This document shows positions 1 to 11,611 of a stretch of 64,000 nucleotides of DNA, in pieces. The stretch covers positions 16,432,948 through 16,496,947 of the forward strand of contig NC_133532.1 of assembly GCF_048544455.1 (NCBI RefSeq), read 5' to 3'. Origin of the DNA: Silene latifolia. Lineage: Eukaryota; Streptophyta; Magnoliopsida; Caryophyllales; Caryophyllaceae. The position numbers and the translations under genes were made by a program. The stretch's first letter is position 1. Every line of letters begins with the position of its first letter. The notes under the pieces were generated by a model. The model was not told where the DNA came from and searched no databases. It saw only the letters and a program-made list of their open reading frames with translations.

Positions 1-2716
1 TGTTTGACATGCCAGAGAGTTAAAGGGGAACAGAGAAGACCACAAGGTAAGATTCAGTCTTTGGAGGTGCCTGAGTGGAAGTGGGAATCCATTTCCATGG
101 ATTTCATTGTGGGTTTGCCGAGGAGTCAACAAGGTAACAATATGATTTGGGTGATAGTGGATCGTTTGACCAAGTCAGCTCACTTTGTTCCAATGAAAGA
201 TACATGGACTAAGGCACAATTGGCTATGGCCTACCGAAAGAACGTGCTTAAGTTACATGGAGTCCCTAAGGACATAGTGTCCGACAGAGATGCGAGGTTT
301 ATATCGAGGTTTTGGAAGGAGTTGCAGGAATCGTTGGGAACGACTTTGAAGATGAGTACAAAGCATTTCATCCCGCGACAGATGGGCGACAGAGAGAACA
401 ATCAAGACCCTTGAGGATATGTTGCGAGCTTGTGTGATGGATTTTGGTGGTAGCTGGGAGAAGAGGTTGGATATGATAGAGTTTTCTTACAACAACAATG
501 GCTATCACACCAAAGATTGGTATGGCGCCGTTTGAGGCTTTGTATGGGAGGAGATGTAGGAGTCCAATCTGTTGGGACGATAGCGCGAGGCAGATGGTCT
601 TAGGACCAGAGATGGTACATGAGATGGTGGAACAGATTAAGATGATCAGGGAACGGATGAGAGCAGACCCGGGATCGACGGGAAGAGTTATGCAGATCTA
701 CATCGTCGGGACATAGAGTTTCAGGTTGGGGACAAGGTTCTTCTGAAGGTATCTCCGATGCGTGGAGTTATGAGATTTGGGAAGAAAGGCAAGTTAAGTC
801 AGAAGTTTATAGGGCCTTATGAGATCTTAGAGCGAGTCGGGGAAGTTGCTTATCGTTTGGCGTTACAGTGCGCATTGGAGAGAGTGCACAATGTGTTTCA
901 TGTATCGCAGCTGCGGAAGTATGTGAGCGACCCGTCACATGTGTTAGAGGCAGAGAGCCTAGAGTTGGATGAGTCCCTATCATACCTTGAGGTGCCTAAG
1001 AAGATCCTAGACCGGAAGGTTAGGAAGACCAGGAGTGGTGAGACAGTGTTGCTTAAGATCCTTTGGTCTAACCACGAGACTGAGGAAGCTACATGGGAGG
1101 CGAAGATATCATGAAAGAGCGTTACCCTTTTCTCTTTGATCAGGTATGTATGGTTACGAGGACGTAACCTTGTTTCTTTTAGGGGGTAGGAGAGGATCGC
1201 GAGAGTTTTTAAGAGCTTTTACACCCTTCTTTTTCATGTTGTGTCGGTATGTTGTCGGGATAAGTTGGGTTAGTGTCATGCTTTACGTTGTGTTTTGTTT
1301 GACCTTCGAGTCGGGAGGCTTATGGGAGTACCTTTGTTTGGTAGTGGTTTGAACTTCGGGGACGAAGTTCCTTTTAAGGAGGGAAGACTGTAATACTCCG
1401 TATTTATAGTCTTAGGGGTACTCTATAGAGTAGCCCTTACTCTGTCGAGTAAGGGTAAGTGTCGCAGCAAAATAGTTTCTGACCTGTTGGGCACTCGATC
1501 GAGTAGCTCGGGCACTCGATCGAGTAGGGGGTACTCGATCGAGTACCTTGGGTACTCGATCGAGCGTCCGGTTTTACGGGGAGTTTTCTCGGGTTTTGTT
1601 AATTATGCGATTAGGGTATTTAAACCAATTCGTCTTTGTTTTAAAACACTTTTACCAAAACCTAAAACCTGTTTAAAGAGAAAGCGCAGATTCTTCTTCC
1701 TAATCGCATCCTTAACGATTCCGGAGTTCGACGGTCGATTCTCGTTGCTTTTCGTGTTGTTGGATTCCTTGCGTCGAGGGTAAGCTTCTAGCATATTTTT
1801 ATAATGTTTTGCTAGTTTTGGTCAAACCCTAATTTAGGGTTTGGGGGTTTTATGAGTAAGTAAGTAATTGGTAGCCTTTATGTGTTATGTGTGATAGGAG
1901 GAGAATTCGTAGAGGAGCCGTTTTGAGACAGCTGTTTAGATCGTCTGCGTGTTTGCTTTCCAGGTAGGATTTCCTACTCAGTATTAGTCCCATAATGGGA
2001 TATTGGTGATGTGCTGTAGTTAGCTGTTTGATTGTGATTGTGATTGTGATTGTGATTGTGATTGTGATTGGTTGTCTATGGTTCTCGAGATGCGTTCTCG
2101 GCTGAGTGGGGTCACTTGCGGGAGTGGCTTCACGCCCTAGTTTCGCCCTTCGTGGAACCCGCCACGAAAGGGGATGTGCACATTAATGATACAGGGTTAT
2201 CGCTCGTACGATGAGCGGGGCTTAGGTGGGAACGGCAGTGCGGTCCCCCATGGCGTGGTGGTCCATGTGGGATCGGTGTTGAGATGATGATGGGAGTTGG
2301 TGTTGTGTGTATGTGTGTGATTCATTTGTCTGTTTGCCTTATTGTTATTATCTATTTTGATTGTGTGATTAGTCCGACCCCGGTGTTGTTTTGTAAAACT
2401 GCGGTGATCCATTCGGGGATGGTGAGCGAGATATTGAGGTATAGAGATGGTTGGATAGTTTGGGGATGGCCACGACATGACGATAGAGTCTTCCGCTGTA
2501 GTTTAGTCTTGATTTACATTTCTTTTGAGAACAGTTAGTTGGAATAATGTATTGTACTTTCAGTTGGTTTGAGGATTGTAACTTTTCATTAAAGTACTTA
2601 TAATAAATGTTGTTTCTATTTTGTCTATTTGATTATCATGCCTCGGGCAACCGAGATGGTGATGTCTCCATACCTGAGTGGTCCTGGTAAGGCACTTGGA
2701 GTATGGGGGTGTTACA
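1..2716 (+). mobile_element. Ty3-gypsy chromovirus (Tekay/Del-like), 3' part
   Basis: The window opens inside the integrase region of a Ty3-gypsy element. Readable segments up to about 1141 give the integrase core and the conserved C-terminal part ([11 protein letters not shown], then a chromodomain-like tail EILDRKVRK-type). They closely resemble the complete chromovirus at 38933-47355, so the two are one family. A purine-rich tract just before 1389 fits a polypurine tract, followed by the 3' LTR. The element is broken (about three or four breaks in the visible part) and cut by the window edge, so its 5' LTR and insertion duplication cannot be seen. Confidence 0.9.
1389..2716 (+). repeat. 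3' LTR of the left-edge chromovirus
   Basis: The LTR begins TGTAATACTCCG and ends GGGGGTGTTACA, the TG...CA borders shared with two other LTR sets in this window. It carries a cluster of TACTCGATCGAGTA-type palindromes at about 1494-1565 and a run of a TGATTG hexamer at about 2034-2069. Length is about 1.33 kb. Its last 100 bases resemble those of the solo LTR ending at 48193 and the reverse complement of the LTR starting at 38933, which points to one related LTR group. Confidence 0.88.
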
Positions 2717-3863
2717 GCCTATCCCGTGGTGAGGGATTGGGTCATGTGCCGGACGAAGAGCAAGCGTTCTTCTCACAATGTCTACCGGCGGAACGTGAAC
2801 GCTCTTCAGCTGAGCAGCGTGAGTATCCCATTTGTATTCATTTACTCTTTTTATACTTTGTTTTTAATTGATCATAGGAATGATCTTTGCCTTTATATTG
2901 TCGCAGTGGGTGCCCAGACCTTGGGCGGAGTACGCAGGAGCGCCTCCTTTTGTCGCTGAGGTCCTTCGACCTAGGACCCCGAGTCTTTGTTGAGGACGTC
3001 GATGGGTCTGTGTGGTATTTGGACGAGCGGTTGGCTCGTCGGTGCTCTCGGGACGCGTTGACGGTTCCCGTCGATCCTCCCAGGACGATGTTTAGGGAGC
3101 CTTCGAGGCCGAGAGGAGGCGGACTTGGCTGGTGCCAGTGGCGACGACCTTCTTCTGCCTGGCGAGGACTACTCGGCGTTCCTTTACGGGAGGTTGGCGT
3201 ACTGGCCGGTAGTGGTGAGTGTCTTTTTACTTTTTGCTTGATTTGATTTCGAGAATTGCGACGAAAGATCATCGATTAACGAGAGCTATTTGTCTTTGCA
3301 GGAGGTTGAGGCGGCGGGCATCGAGCCCCCAGAGTACCCTGAGACCCTCGAGTACACTGACGCGACTGGGAGGACGACGATCTCCGAGTTGCGTGACTTT
3401 GACGTAGCTGTGACGGATGCTGGCTTAGATGACTGGCAGCATCTGATTCGGAGGGTGAGCCTCTTGTTTATATATCTTTCGTGTAAGAACACATTTGATT
3501 GAGTTCGTTTAATTTGCTGAGAATTTCCTTTGAAATGCAGGTGGCGCCGTCCCGGTTCGTGGCACTATGGAGGGTAGCCAACCGGCTGCGAGCTACTGCC
3601 ATCGAGGCACTCGTCGGTGGTCGAGGTCGTCAGGTATGAACCTTATTTGATTGATTTTTGGTTTTGATTTTGATTTTCGATCTTGCTTGAATTGATTGAC
3701 AGGAGCCAATTTGTTGCTGTTTACAGAGGTGACCGCGAATCGGAGCGAGAGTTATTGATCTCGGGAGGAGACGGCTCGCTTGCTGAGGGAGCTCGAGGTT
3801 CGGGACGCCGAGATCGCCGTTCTGGTGGCGAGAGTTGCCGAGTTGGAGGGCGCCCAGCAGTAG
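2717..3863 (+). pseudogene. Unrecognised multi-exon gene fragment, broken
   Basis: Protein-like segments alternate with short introns that have GT...AG borders: exon-like pieces at about 2717-2818, 2907-3213, 3301-3453, 3541-3635 and a last one ending at a stop at 3861-3863. Readable pieces include RDWVMCRTKSKR, WAEYAGAPPFVAEVLRPR, VWYLDERLARR, LLLPGEDYSAFLYGRLAYW and LDDWQHLIRRVAPSRF. The last piece is a heptad-like, probable coiled-coil tail (LLRELEVRDAEIAVLVARV). The second exon needs more than one frame, so it is broken. Its 5' side is cut exactly at the LTR end, so the chromovirus landed in it. It could be a plant mobile-domain-type or retroelement-carried gene. I do not recognise the family. 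Confidence 0.45.
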
Positions 3864-4599
3864 TCTTGTGTAGTTTTGTAGACTTGTACATTTTGGACAT
3901 TTGATTTTGAAACATTTTTGGACTCTGTTTGGGGCACAAGCCCCCAGTTTGCTTGGACTTTTGTACTTCGTTCGGGGCGCAAGCCCCCAGTTTGCTTGTA
4001 CATTTGTATATACGATGTCCTGAGTGTCTTTGCTGCTGGGTTGTGTTGCTTGTACCTGCAGGTTAGTTCTTGAACAGGTTTGGTAGACAACGGTTTACGC
4101 CGTCATGCTGCCGAAATTTACATGGAAATTACGTAAAACATACATTTTATATACATAAGGCCTTTAATCAGTGCAAAATGAGACTCAAAAGAGTACGGGG
4201 AAAAGCAAAAATTTGCCGGAAATGACCGGACGGTAGGGAGGGTTACCCCCTAAAAAAAAGAAAAAAAGAAATCTGTAAGTTAGAGATGTGGAAATGAAAT
4301 TAAGAAAATAATGATAATGATAAAAAAAAAGGTAACTGAATTATAATGGAGATTATGTCCTAAGATGAGGAATTGGAATTATTATTATTTTTTTCTTTCT
4401 TTTTTTTTTTTTTTAAAAAAAAAATGAAATGTATTTCCTAAAATGAAAATGTGCACATGTGGTAAAATGGCGAATTGTCAATGTCGTCCCGAAATGCGTG
4501 CCCGCGACAATAGGAAACTTGAAACATGGTAAACTGCTCGTATTTACCAAAATAAAATCCCGTAGGAATAGGAAATTATTCGTTATAGAATTAGGAAAG
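3864..4599. other. Non-coding stretch after the gene fragment
   Basis: No gene seen. A short direct repeat (core AAGCCCCCAGTTTGCTT, about 3930-3956 and 3976-4000) lies just after the fragment's stop and may be 3' untranslated sequence. The rest is A/T-rich with long A and T runs around 4245-4270 and 4380-4425. It may belong to the 3' untranslated part of the Tat element that reads on the minus strand, but no second copy of that element's LTR was recognised here. Confidence 0.4.
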
Positions 4600-4619
4600 A
4601 TCCAAACGCGGAAATCACA

Positions 4620-4845
4620 GAAGTGAGACTGGGGAAGAGGCGCAGCATGAGCTGCGTCCCTCTGAAGAGGCGCAGCGAGTGCTGCGCCTATTCCCAAGCT
4701 TGTCCGTTCTGGCGGATTTTTTAGGAAACAGCAATTAGTATAAATAGAAGCGTCGACGGGGCGTTAATTCACACAATTCTTCCGTCTCTTCTTCGTCTAT
4801 TCACATAAAACTCCCAAAATAAATCTTCAAGAGAAATTTGTCATT
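4620..4845 (+). promoter_or_regulatory. Promoter region of the antisense DUF7745-like gene
   Basis: A TATA box (TATAAATAGA, 4739-4748) lies about 100 bases before the ATG at 4846, with a pyrimidine-rich leader between them. Upstream, at about 4632-4695, are two copies of a GAAGAGGCGCAGC motif, each followed by a CTGCG half, so each can fold into a hairpin. The same motif pair recurs in the Tat LTRs (about 16392-16455 and 21402-21465) close to their own TATA-like sequences. This suggests a shared promoter module. The role is inference from position. Confidence 0.5.
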
Positions 4846-6341
4846 ATGAATACTTTGGAGATCCGCTTGAAGGAATGGACCAACGAATTTTCAAACATGG
4901 AGAAGCATGACATGGGTGCCTATAACCTTGGGTCTTTGTTGAGTTTGAAACTCATTAAGGTAGTAAAACCATTCTTGGATGCTTGCCTTGACTATTGGGA
5001 CCCGAATTATCATGTTTTCGCGTTCCCGGGAGGCGATATTTGCCCATTTCCTGAAGAAATAGCTGCTATTGGTGGGTGGGACCCCGAACATTTACCTGCC
5101 ATTCCTTCCACTTCACAAGGGTATAAGAGTAAATTCAGAGATTTGCTTGGATTGACCAGACTTGAGGTGGATCGCTTAGTTACCCCGAAAGGTGTGAGAA
5201 TGTTGGACTTTGTAGACCGATTTATTAACAGGGCCGACCCTACCGTTTCCCATGTTGCTAGGAGGAGAGCATTTGGCTTTTGTTTGCTACACGTGTATGT
5301 CTTCCAAGGACACGTTGATGAAGATTTGAGAGGTGATCCCCGTCTTTTGGGTCTTATTGAGCAAATGGAGCTGCGCAGGAGCCCAGCTTGCTTATGCTTA
5401 GGGGAGATTATCCTGGGTTTGGATAATAGGAAATCCAACCGCGATCTGCCGTTTTTGGGGAGTCCCGTCATTTTGCAGGTAAAAGACATTTTTTTTTTTT
5501 TTTTTTCTTTTCGTTTTTTTTTTTTTTCTTTTTTTGTTTTCGATGTCTAATACCTGCTCTTGGTAGGTTTGGCTTATGGAACGGCTCCGATTGATCGAGC
5601 CTCAGTTCATGCACTTTCCTATCATTCCCGTATGATTGCGATGAGGACGCGGTTGTACATGGTGGACTTCACCCGGGTCTGTGACTATTGGAAGAACAAG
5701 CTGAAGAATGATGATGGTCCGTTGATTAGGTGGGTTGTACCGTGGTGGCACCTCAAGTCCATCCCGGAGTGTCTTCTTTGGATCCCACTAGGTCCGTGCG
5801 CATTCCGGGATTGGAGTTCATGGTATGCATCTTTCCGGAAAGACTGATGAGGCAAGTTGGGTTGAAGCAGATGATCCCTAGGCTTGATACCGTCCCGCAG
5901 ACTGCTATGGCGCTTACTACAGAGAGCCGAAGAGAGTGGGCTATTAAATGGGCCCAAAGAAACATGTGGTTCCTGAGCTTCTCCGCCAATGTTTTATGGG
6001 TGTCGGATTCCTATCTGAGGTGGAGAAAGGCTGCAACTCCGGAAGAGCGCGAGAGACTGAGGAAACGCGAACCTGTTGATTACAAGGTGCGCGAGGGAGA
6101 GAAAGAGAAGGAGAAGCATCTGACAGAGGGAGAACAAGAAGCTGGATTTCAGGTCATTCATCCTTCGAAGAAATCAAAGACTACTCCTGTTGCGGAAATG
6201 GTGGTTGGCAAGAATGGTAGAGTCAGGCCTCGAGAAAGACCGCTGGTGATTAGGTCTGAAGTGGTGCAAGAGCGCCCAGCTCGAGGTCGTGACGGGAAAT
6301 ATGACAAGAATGACAAGGGCAAAGGGAAGATGGAGGAATAG
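4846..6341 (+). pseudogene. DUF7745-like antisense reading frame of the Tat element
   Basis: The reading frame begins MNTLEIRLKEWTNEF at an ATG with a TATA box upstream. Visible features are a WDPNYHVFAFPGG segment followed by ICPFPEEIAAIGGW, a T-rich intron-like stretch at about 5479-5567, a WVVPWWHLKSIPECLLWIPLG segment, an FPERLMRQVGLKQMIP segment, and a lysine/glutamate-rich tail. This order fits what I recall of the plant DUF7745 family of putative transposon-associated proteins. It lies on the strand opposite to the Tat gag-pol, between pol and the expected 3' LTR. Tat/Ogre elements are known to carry extra antisense frames in that position. It is broken, with a few breaks. Biochemical function is unknown. 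Confidence 0.6.
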
Positions 6342-6890
6342 CCCGAGTCTTTATTTATTATTTGATTATTATTATTATTGTTGTTGTTGTAATAAAAAGG
6401 AGGGATTTTTAGAATCCTAGCCTATTCTACTTTTATTATGTAACGTACTATTATTATTAGAAAGTGAATGAAATAAAAAAGGTTAAATGGTTATGAAACC
6501 GTTGAGATTTTCCACTTATTATTCTTGTCGAATTTCAAATGCAACGCAAATGTCCTTCTATTTACATTTTTAGATATAATGGGTTGAATCCCGTGAAGGA
6601 TTGCCTACGTATTCACTTAAAAAGCGAAATCAAACCCTTGCGCGTAGTTCAAGTAAATGTAAAAGAATAATTGTTCGAAGCAAGAGCTCGTAATGAACAT
6701 AGAAAATAAGCATGAGCTTTTGCTTACTCTGGAGGTGCGAATTTAGTTTATTTGATGATGTGAGGATGACAAACTTGTCAAAATGCAAGAGCGCAGTGAC
6801 ATTTAGCTTATTTCAGCTTGGCCAGGGGCCGTTTATTTAGTGCCACAAGAGCGACACATGGGTTTACGCAAGGCGCGTTTTTGTCCTATT
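6342..6890. other. Spacer between antisense frame and Tat pol
   Basis: No coding region seen. The first part holds an ATT/GTT-rich run (about 6358-6392) and an AATGAAATAAAAAAGG stretch that could serve as polyadenylation signal for the plus-strand antisense frame. The rest leads up to the pol stop on the minus strand at about 6896 and is probably the 3' untranslated part of the Tat element. Confidence 0.4.
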
Positions 6891-9800
6891 CTAGGCATGG
6901 TACCGCTTCAATTGGTCGAGGTTTGTGGGGTTTGAAAATTCATTCCCATCTAGGTCTGTGATTCTAACCGCACCCTCTGGGAGTATGGATTTGACTAGAA
7001 ATGGTCCGGCCCAATTAGGTTTGAATTTTCCCCTTGGGTCGACAGGTAAAAGAGCTCTAACCGATTTGAGTACTAAGTCTCCTTCTTTGATGTTTCTTGG
7101 CCTAGCCCTTTTGTTGAAAGCTCGTTTGATACGGGCTTGATATGTTTGGACATTATGTAAGGCGCGTAGCCTGCGTTCATCCAGGAGGATGAGTTCTTCA
7201 TACCTATCCTTCTTCCAATCGGCCTCAGGGATTTGACTTTCTAGTAGAATACGCAAGGATGGTATCTCTAGCTCGACTGGTTGTATAGCTTCCATGCCGT
7301 AGGTCAAATAGAAAGGAGTAGCCCCAGTGGGCGTTCTAACAGATGTACGGTACCCCCATAAGGCGAAAGGTATCTTGCTTAGCCAATCTCTGTAGTTGTC
7401 GATCATTTTCTTGAGAATCGTGACAACATTCTTATTTGCCGCTTCTACCGCGCCGTTAGTCTGTGGTCTATAGGGCGAAGAGTGATGATGCTTAATCTTG
7501 TATTTGGCTAGCAATTGCTCGGTTTCAGCTTGGAAGTGTGACCCATTATCGCTAATGATCTCATGTGGGCAACCATATCGACAGATGATGTTGTTTTGTA
7601 TGAATTTTGCCACATTTTTAGCCGTAAGACCAGTGTAGGAAGCCGCTTCTACCCATTTGGTGAAATAGTCAATCGCCACTAGAATGAAACAGTGACCTCT
7701 GTTACGGTGGGGTTATTTTCCGATTATGTCGATTCCCCATGCAGAGAATGGCCAAGGAGATGTCATCGTATATAGCAACGAAGGAGGGACATGTTGTACA
7801 TTCCCGAAGATTTGACAATTGTGGCAGTGTCTCACGTATTTGATGCAATCGAATTCCATTGTGGTCCAATAATACCCCAAACGTGTGATTTTCTTTGCCA
7901 TCATGGGCCCACTCATGTGAGGACCGCATTCTCCATTGTGGACTTCTTCCATCACCTTTTGTGCCTGTGAATGATCAAGGCATCGCAGGACTACACCAAG
8001 AGGTGTTCTTTTGTATAATTCTCCTTGCATCAGAATGTATTGGGAAGCTAATAGGCGTATAGCACGTTGTCCCCTTTTATCCATATCCGGCGGATAGGTA
8101 CCATTGAGCTTGAAATTCAGGATTGCTTGGAACCAGGGTTCCTGTGCGATTTCCTCTTCGTCGGTGATTTGATGGACGTAAGCCGGCTCTGACCGTCGTT
8201 CGATACACAAGGGCATTTCCATCATGTGATCTGGCATATTTATCAAAGATGCAAGTTTCGCAAGAGCGTCTGCAAATTGATTTTCCTCCCGAGGTAGGTG
8301 TAGGTATGTTACATGATCGAAGAATTGAGCGACTTGGTCTATCCTAGCCTGATAGGGTGTGAGGCTTTCGCTTCGGATCTTCCAGGATCCTGTAACTTGG
8401 TTGATGATCAGTGATGAGTCCCCATGTACTCGGAGGTTTTTGATGCCTAAGCTTACTGCCGCTTGTAGTCCAATGAGACAAGCTTCGTATTCTGCGGCAT
8501 TGTTTGTCACCTCGAAGTCGAGTTTAACAGCAATCGGTGTATGCTCACCTTCAGGAGAAATGAGCAACACTCCTATTCCGAATCCTCTTGAGTTTGATGC
8601 TCCATCAAAGTATAGGTCCCAGAAGTCTACATCTGTTTGAAGTATATCCTCGTCGGGAAATGACCAAGTATCTATGGTTTGTGCGTCGTTGATAGGATTT
8701 TCTGCGAAGAATTCGGCGACGGCGCGACCTTTTATAACTTTCAGTGGTACGTATTTGAGGTCGAATTCTCGAGAGCATCGAGTCCATCTTGCCAAAGGCG
8801 TCCGTTGAGGACGGGTTTCTCGAAGAGGTATTTGACTGGATCCATTTTGGAGTATATCTTGACGGAGTAGCTAAGCATGTAGTGACGTAGCTTCTTCGTT
8901 GCCCACACAAGAGCGAGGCATGTATTTTCGAGTTGTGAGTATTTGCACTCATATTCCAAGAACTTCTTACTTAGATAGTAAATAGCTCTTTCTTCACTTC
9001 CTACAGTTTGAGCCAACATGGCGCCCATGGCGGTTTTCGATTCTTGTGAGATATAAACCAAGAGGTTGATCTCGTTGCGGTGGCATGAGCACTGGTGGTT
9101 TAGCCAATATCTCCTTAATTCGGTCAAACGCCTTTTGACAATCATCATCCCACATGGTGTGGTCTGTTTTCTTGAGTTTCTTGAAGATAGGCTCACAAAT
9201 CATCGTAAGTTTCGATATGAATCGACTTATGTATTGTACTTTTCCCAGGAATCCTCTGACTTCTTTTTCTGTTTGAGGTTGTGGCATTTCAATCAGAGCT
9301 TTGATTTTTGAAGGATCTATTTCTATACCGCGTTGGCTAACGACATATCCCAGAGTTTCCAGATGTTACCCCAAATGTGCATTTCGGGGGTTGAGTCTCA
9401 TGTTGTACTTTCGTAGCCTTGCGAAGAACTTGCGAAGGTTTGCAATATGTCCCTCTCTTTCCTTGGATTTGACGATCATGTCATCTACGTATACCTCAAC
9501 TTCTTTGTGCATCATGTCATGTAGGAGTGTAGTTGCGGTGCGTTGGTATGTAGCTCCGGCGTTGATCAATCCGAATGGCATTACCGTATAGCAATATGTT
9601 CCCCATTGGGTGACGAATGCGGTCTTGTGCATATCTTACATAGCCATCTTGATTTGGTTATAACCCGCATATCCATCCATGAAGGATAGTAACGCGTGGT
9701 ATGCAGTATTATCGACCAATATGTCAATGTGAGGTAGAGGAAAGTCATCTTTTGGACTCGCTTTGTTCAAGTCTCTAAAGTCAACACAAACACGGATTCT

Positions 9801-11611
9801 CCCATCCTTTTTGGGCACGGGTACTATGTTAGCTACCCAAATGTAATACTCGGAAACTTTGATGAACCCGGCTTTGAATTGCTTGTCCACTTCTTCCTTA
9901 ATCTTTAGAGCCCATTCTGTTCTCATTCGTCAAGCTTCATTTCACGGGTTTGAAGCCTGGCTTAATCGGAATCCTATGTTCGGCGATATCCCTGTCGATC
10001 CCTGGCATGTCTTTGTAGGACCAAGCGAAAACGTCTTTGAATTCATTTAGGAGGTCTATGAAATCGGCCCGTTCGGCAGAGCTCAAGGTAGTCCCTATCC
10101 TAAGTTCATTGGGTTCTAGTTCGGTTCCAACATTGATGGGTTCGGTGTCCTCTATTACAGGTCCCCCTTCCCCTTCCTGTAGTATTTCTTTGGCTACGTA
10201 GGGAGGTAGTTCGGTCAAGTCTGGGTCTTGGTCATCCTCAGTATCATCGTAAACAGAATTGCACTCAAGATAACACAAAGAGTAAGCAGAACCTGATTTA
10301 TTCATATTAAGATTTGAGTAAAGTTGAAACAAAGAAGCCAACTGATCCATGGTCAGTGGCGGCAAAGGCACAGTAATTGGGGCATTTCCGAACCACTTGT
10401 GACTACTCGAGGCTAAGCTAGGAGAAATGAAGGGAGTGGGGATGACAACAGGAGTAGATTCTCTAATGACTTCTCTAGACTCCGACTCGACTCGACTCGA
10501 CTCCGACTCGAACTCGTCGTCTTTCGGTTCTCCTTTGAACATCTCTCCTTCTCCGGTGGTGAGCTTGAAGAGTCTTCCTTGATTGTTGGTCCATTTGATA
10601 GATTTTCTCCACCCTTTCTCGTTGCTTTGTGTCGATTTCGTGATCAACGCGGTGGGGTTGAAGCGATCGTCCGAAGTATCATAGTAATGATCTCATCTGC
10701 GCGGCCCTAATGAATCGATCTTCTCCAAACAATAGGCTAACAGCTTGTTCGTCTAAGCAAGGTGCTTGACGGGTTTTGACGGTAGGAACCGTTTCTGGAG
10801 GAATGAAGTAGCAATCGTGAAAGATCTCGATTCCGGCTAGCTTCCTCTCGAGATAATGCCAAGGCTCGGGAAATCCGTGAAAGAGTTCTGAACTTCCTTC
10901 TTGAACAAAGTACCCATTTAAAGTGGGGAGATATGGCCTCATTTGGACTCCTGCGTGCTTGCGGTTTTGGGCTTGGGCGAGCATTTCGAGAACTTCCTCT
11001 TTTGTGGGTTTGTACCCTAAACCAAGTGGTATTCTTGTTGAGTTGCCTTCCTTGTATGGTGCGAAGGTATTCTTCCGAATTGGGTTCAAAGGCATTCCGG
11101 GGAAGTATCCCTGGGATTTGAGTATGTGGTTGACCACCAAGTTGGAGTAGGGATTATAGTATAAGGGTGCCAACTCACTTTCTATGACGCTTACACTTTG
11201 GAAGCCCCCAAGTTCGTATATGGGATCCGCAAGGACTTGATTGTTTGATTGCTTCTCGATTATTGCCTTGATGGGTGACGAAGTGATCGTCACTACTTTG
11301 CCATTTAGTGGGATCTTGATCTTTTGATGAAGGGTGGATGTTACCGCTTTGGAAGCATGAATCCAAGGCCTTCCCAGAAGTATGTTGAATGAAGCTTCGA
11401 TGTCCACTATTTGGAAGTTAACCTTCCGTTCGATTGGTCCTGTGGCTATGGTTAGGTTAGCAAGTCCTACCACTTTTCGTCGCGTACCGTCATATGCACG
11501 AACACCTTGGTTTGTGGGAGTCCAATCCGACTCTTTCATGCCTAGTTTGTATGCCGTTTTGAGGGGTATGACGTTGACCGCGGAGCCATCATCTACCAAG
11601 GTCATTGGCAC
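6891..11611 (-). pseudogene. Tat element pol: protease, RT, RNase H, integrase
   Basis: Read on the minus strand: protease at about 10679-11611 (VDDGSAVNVIPL active-site motif, FNILLGRPWIH flap-side motif), linker to about 9937, reverse transcriptase at about 8994-9926 (RVCVDFRDLNKASPKDDFPLP and the YVDDM catalytic motif), RNase H at about 7713-8795 (YFDGASNSRGFGIG, with an HCHNC zinc-type segment of the integrase near its end), and integrase core at about 6891-7679 (IISDNGSHF, then SPYRPQTNGAVEAANK). Domain order RT-RNase H-integrase is Ty3-gypsy. The frame is broken several times. Confidence 0.85.

Noticed and set aside
2197-2538. Overlapping frames in the LTR at 1389-2716
   Set aside because: Inside an LTR, with no motif and composition set by repeats.
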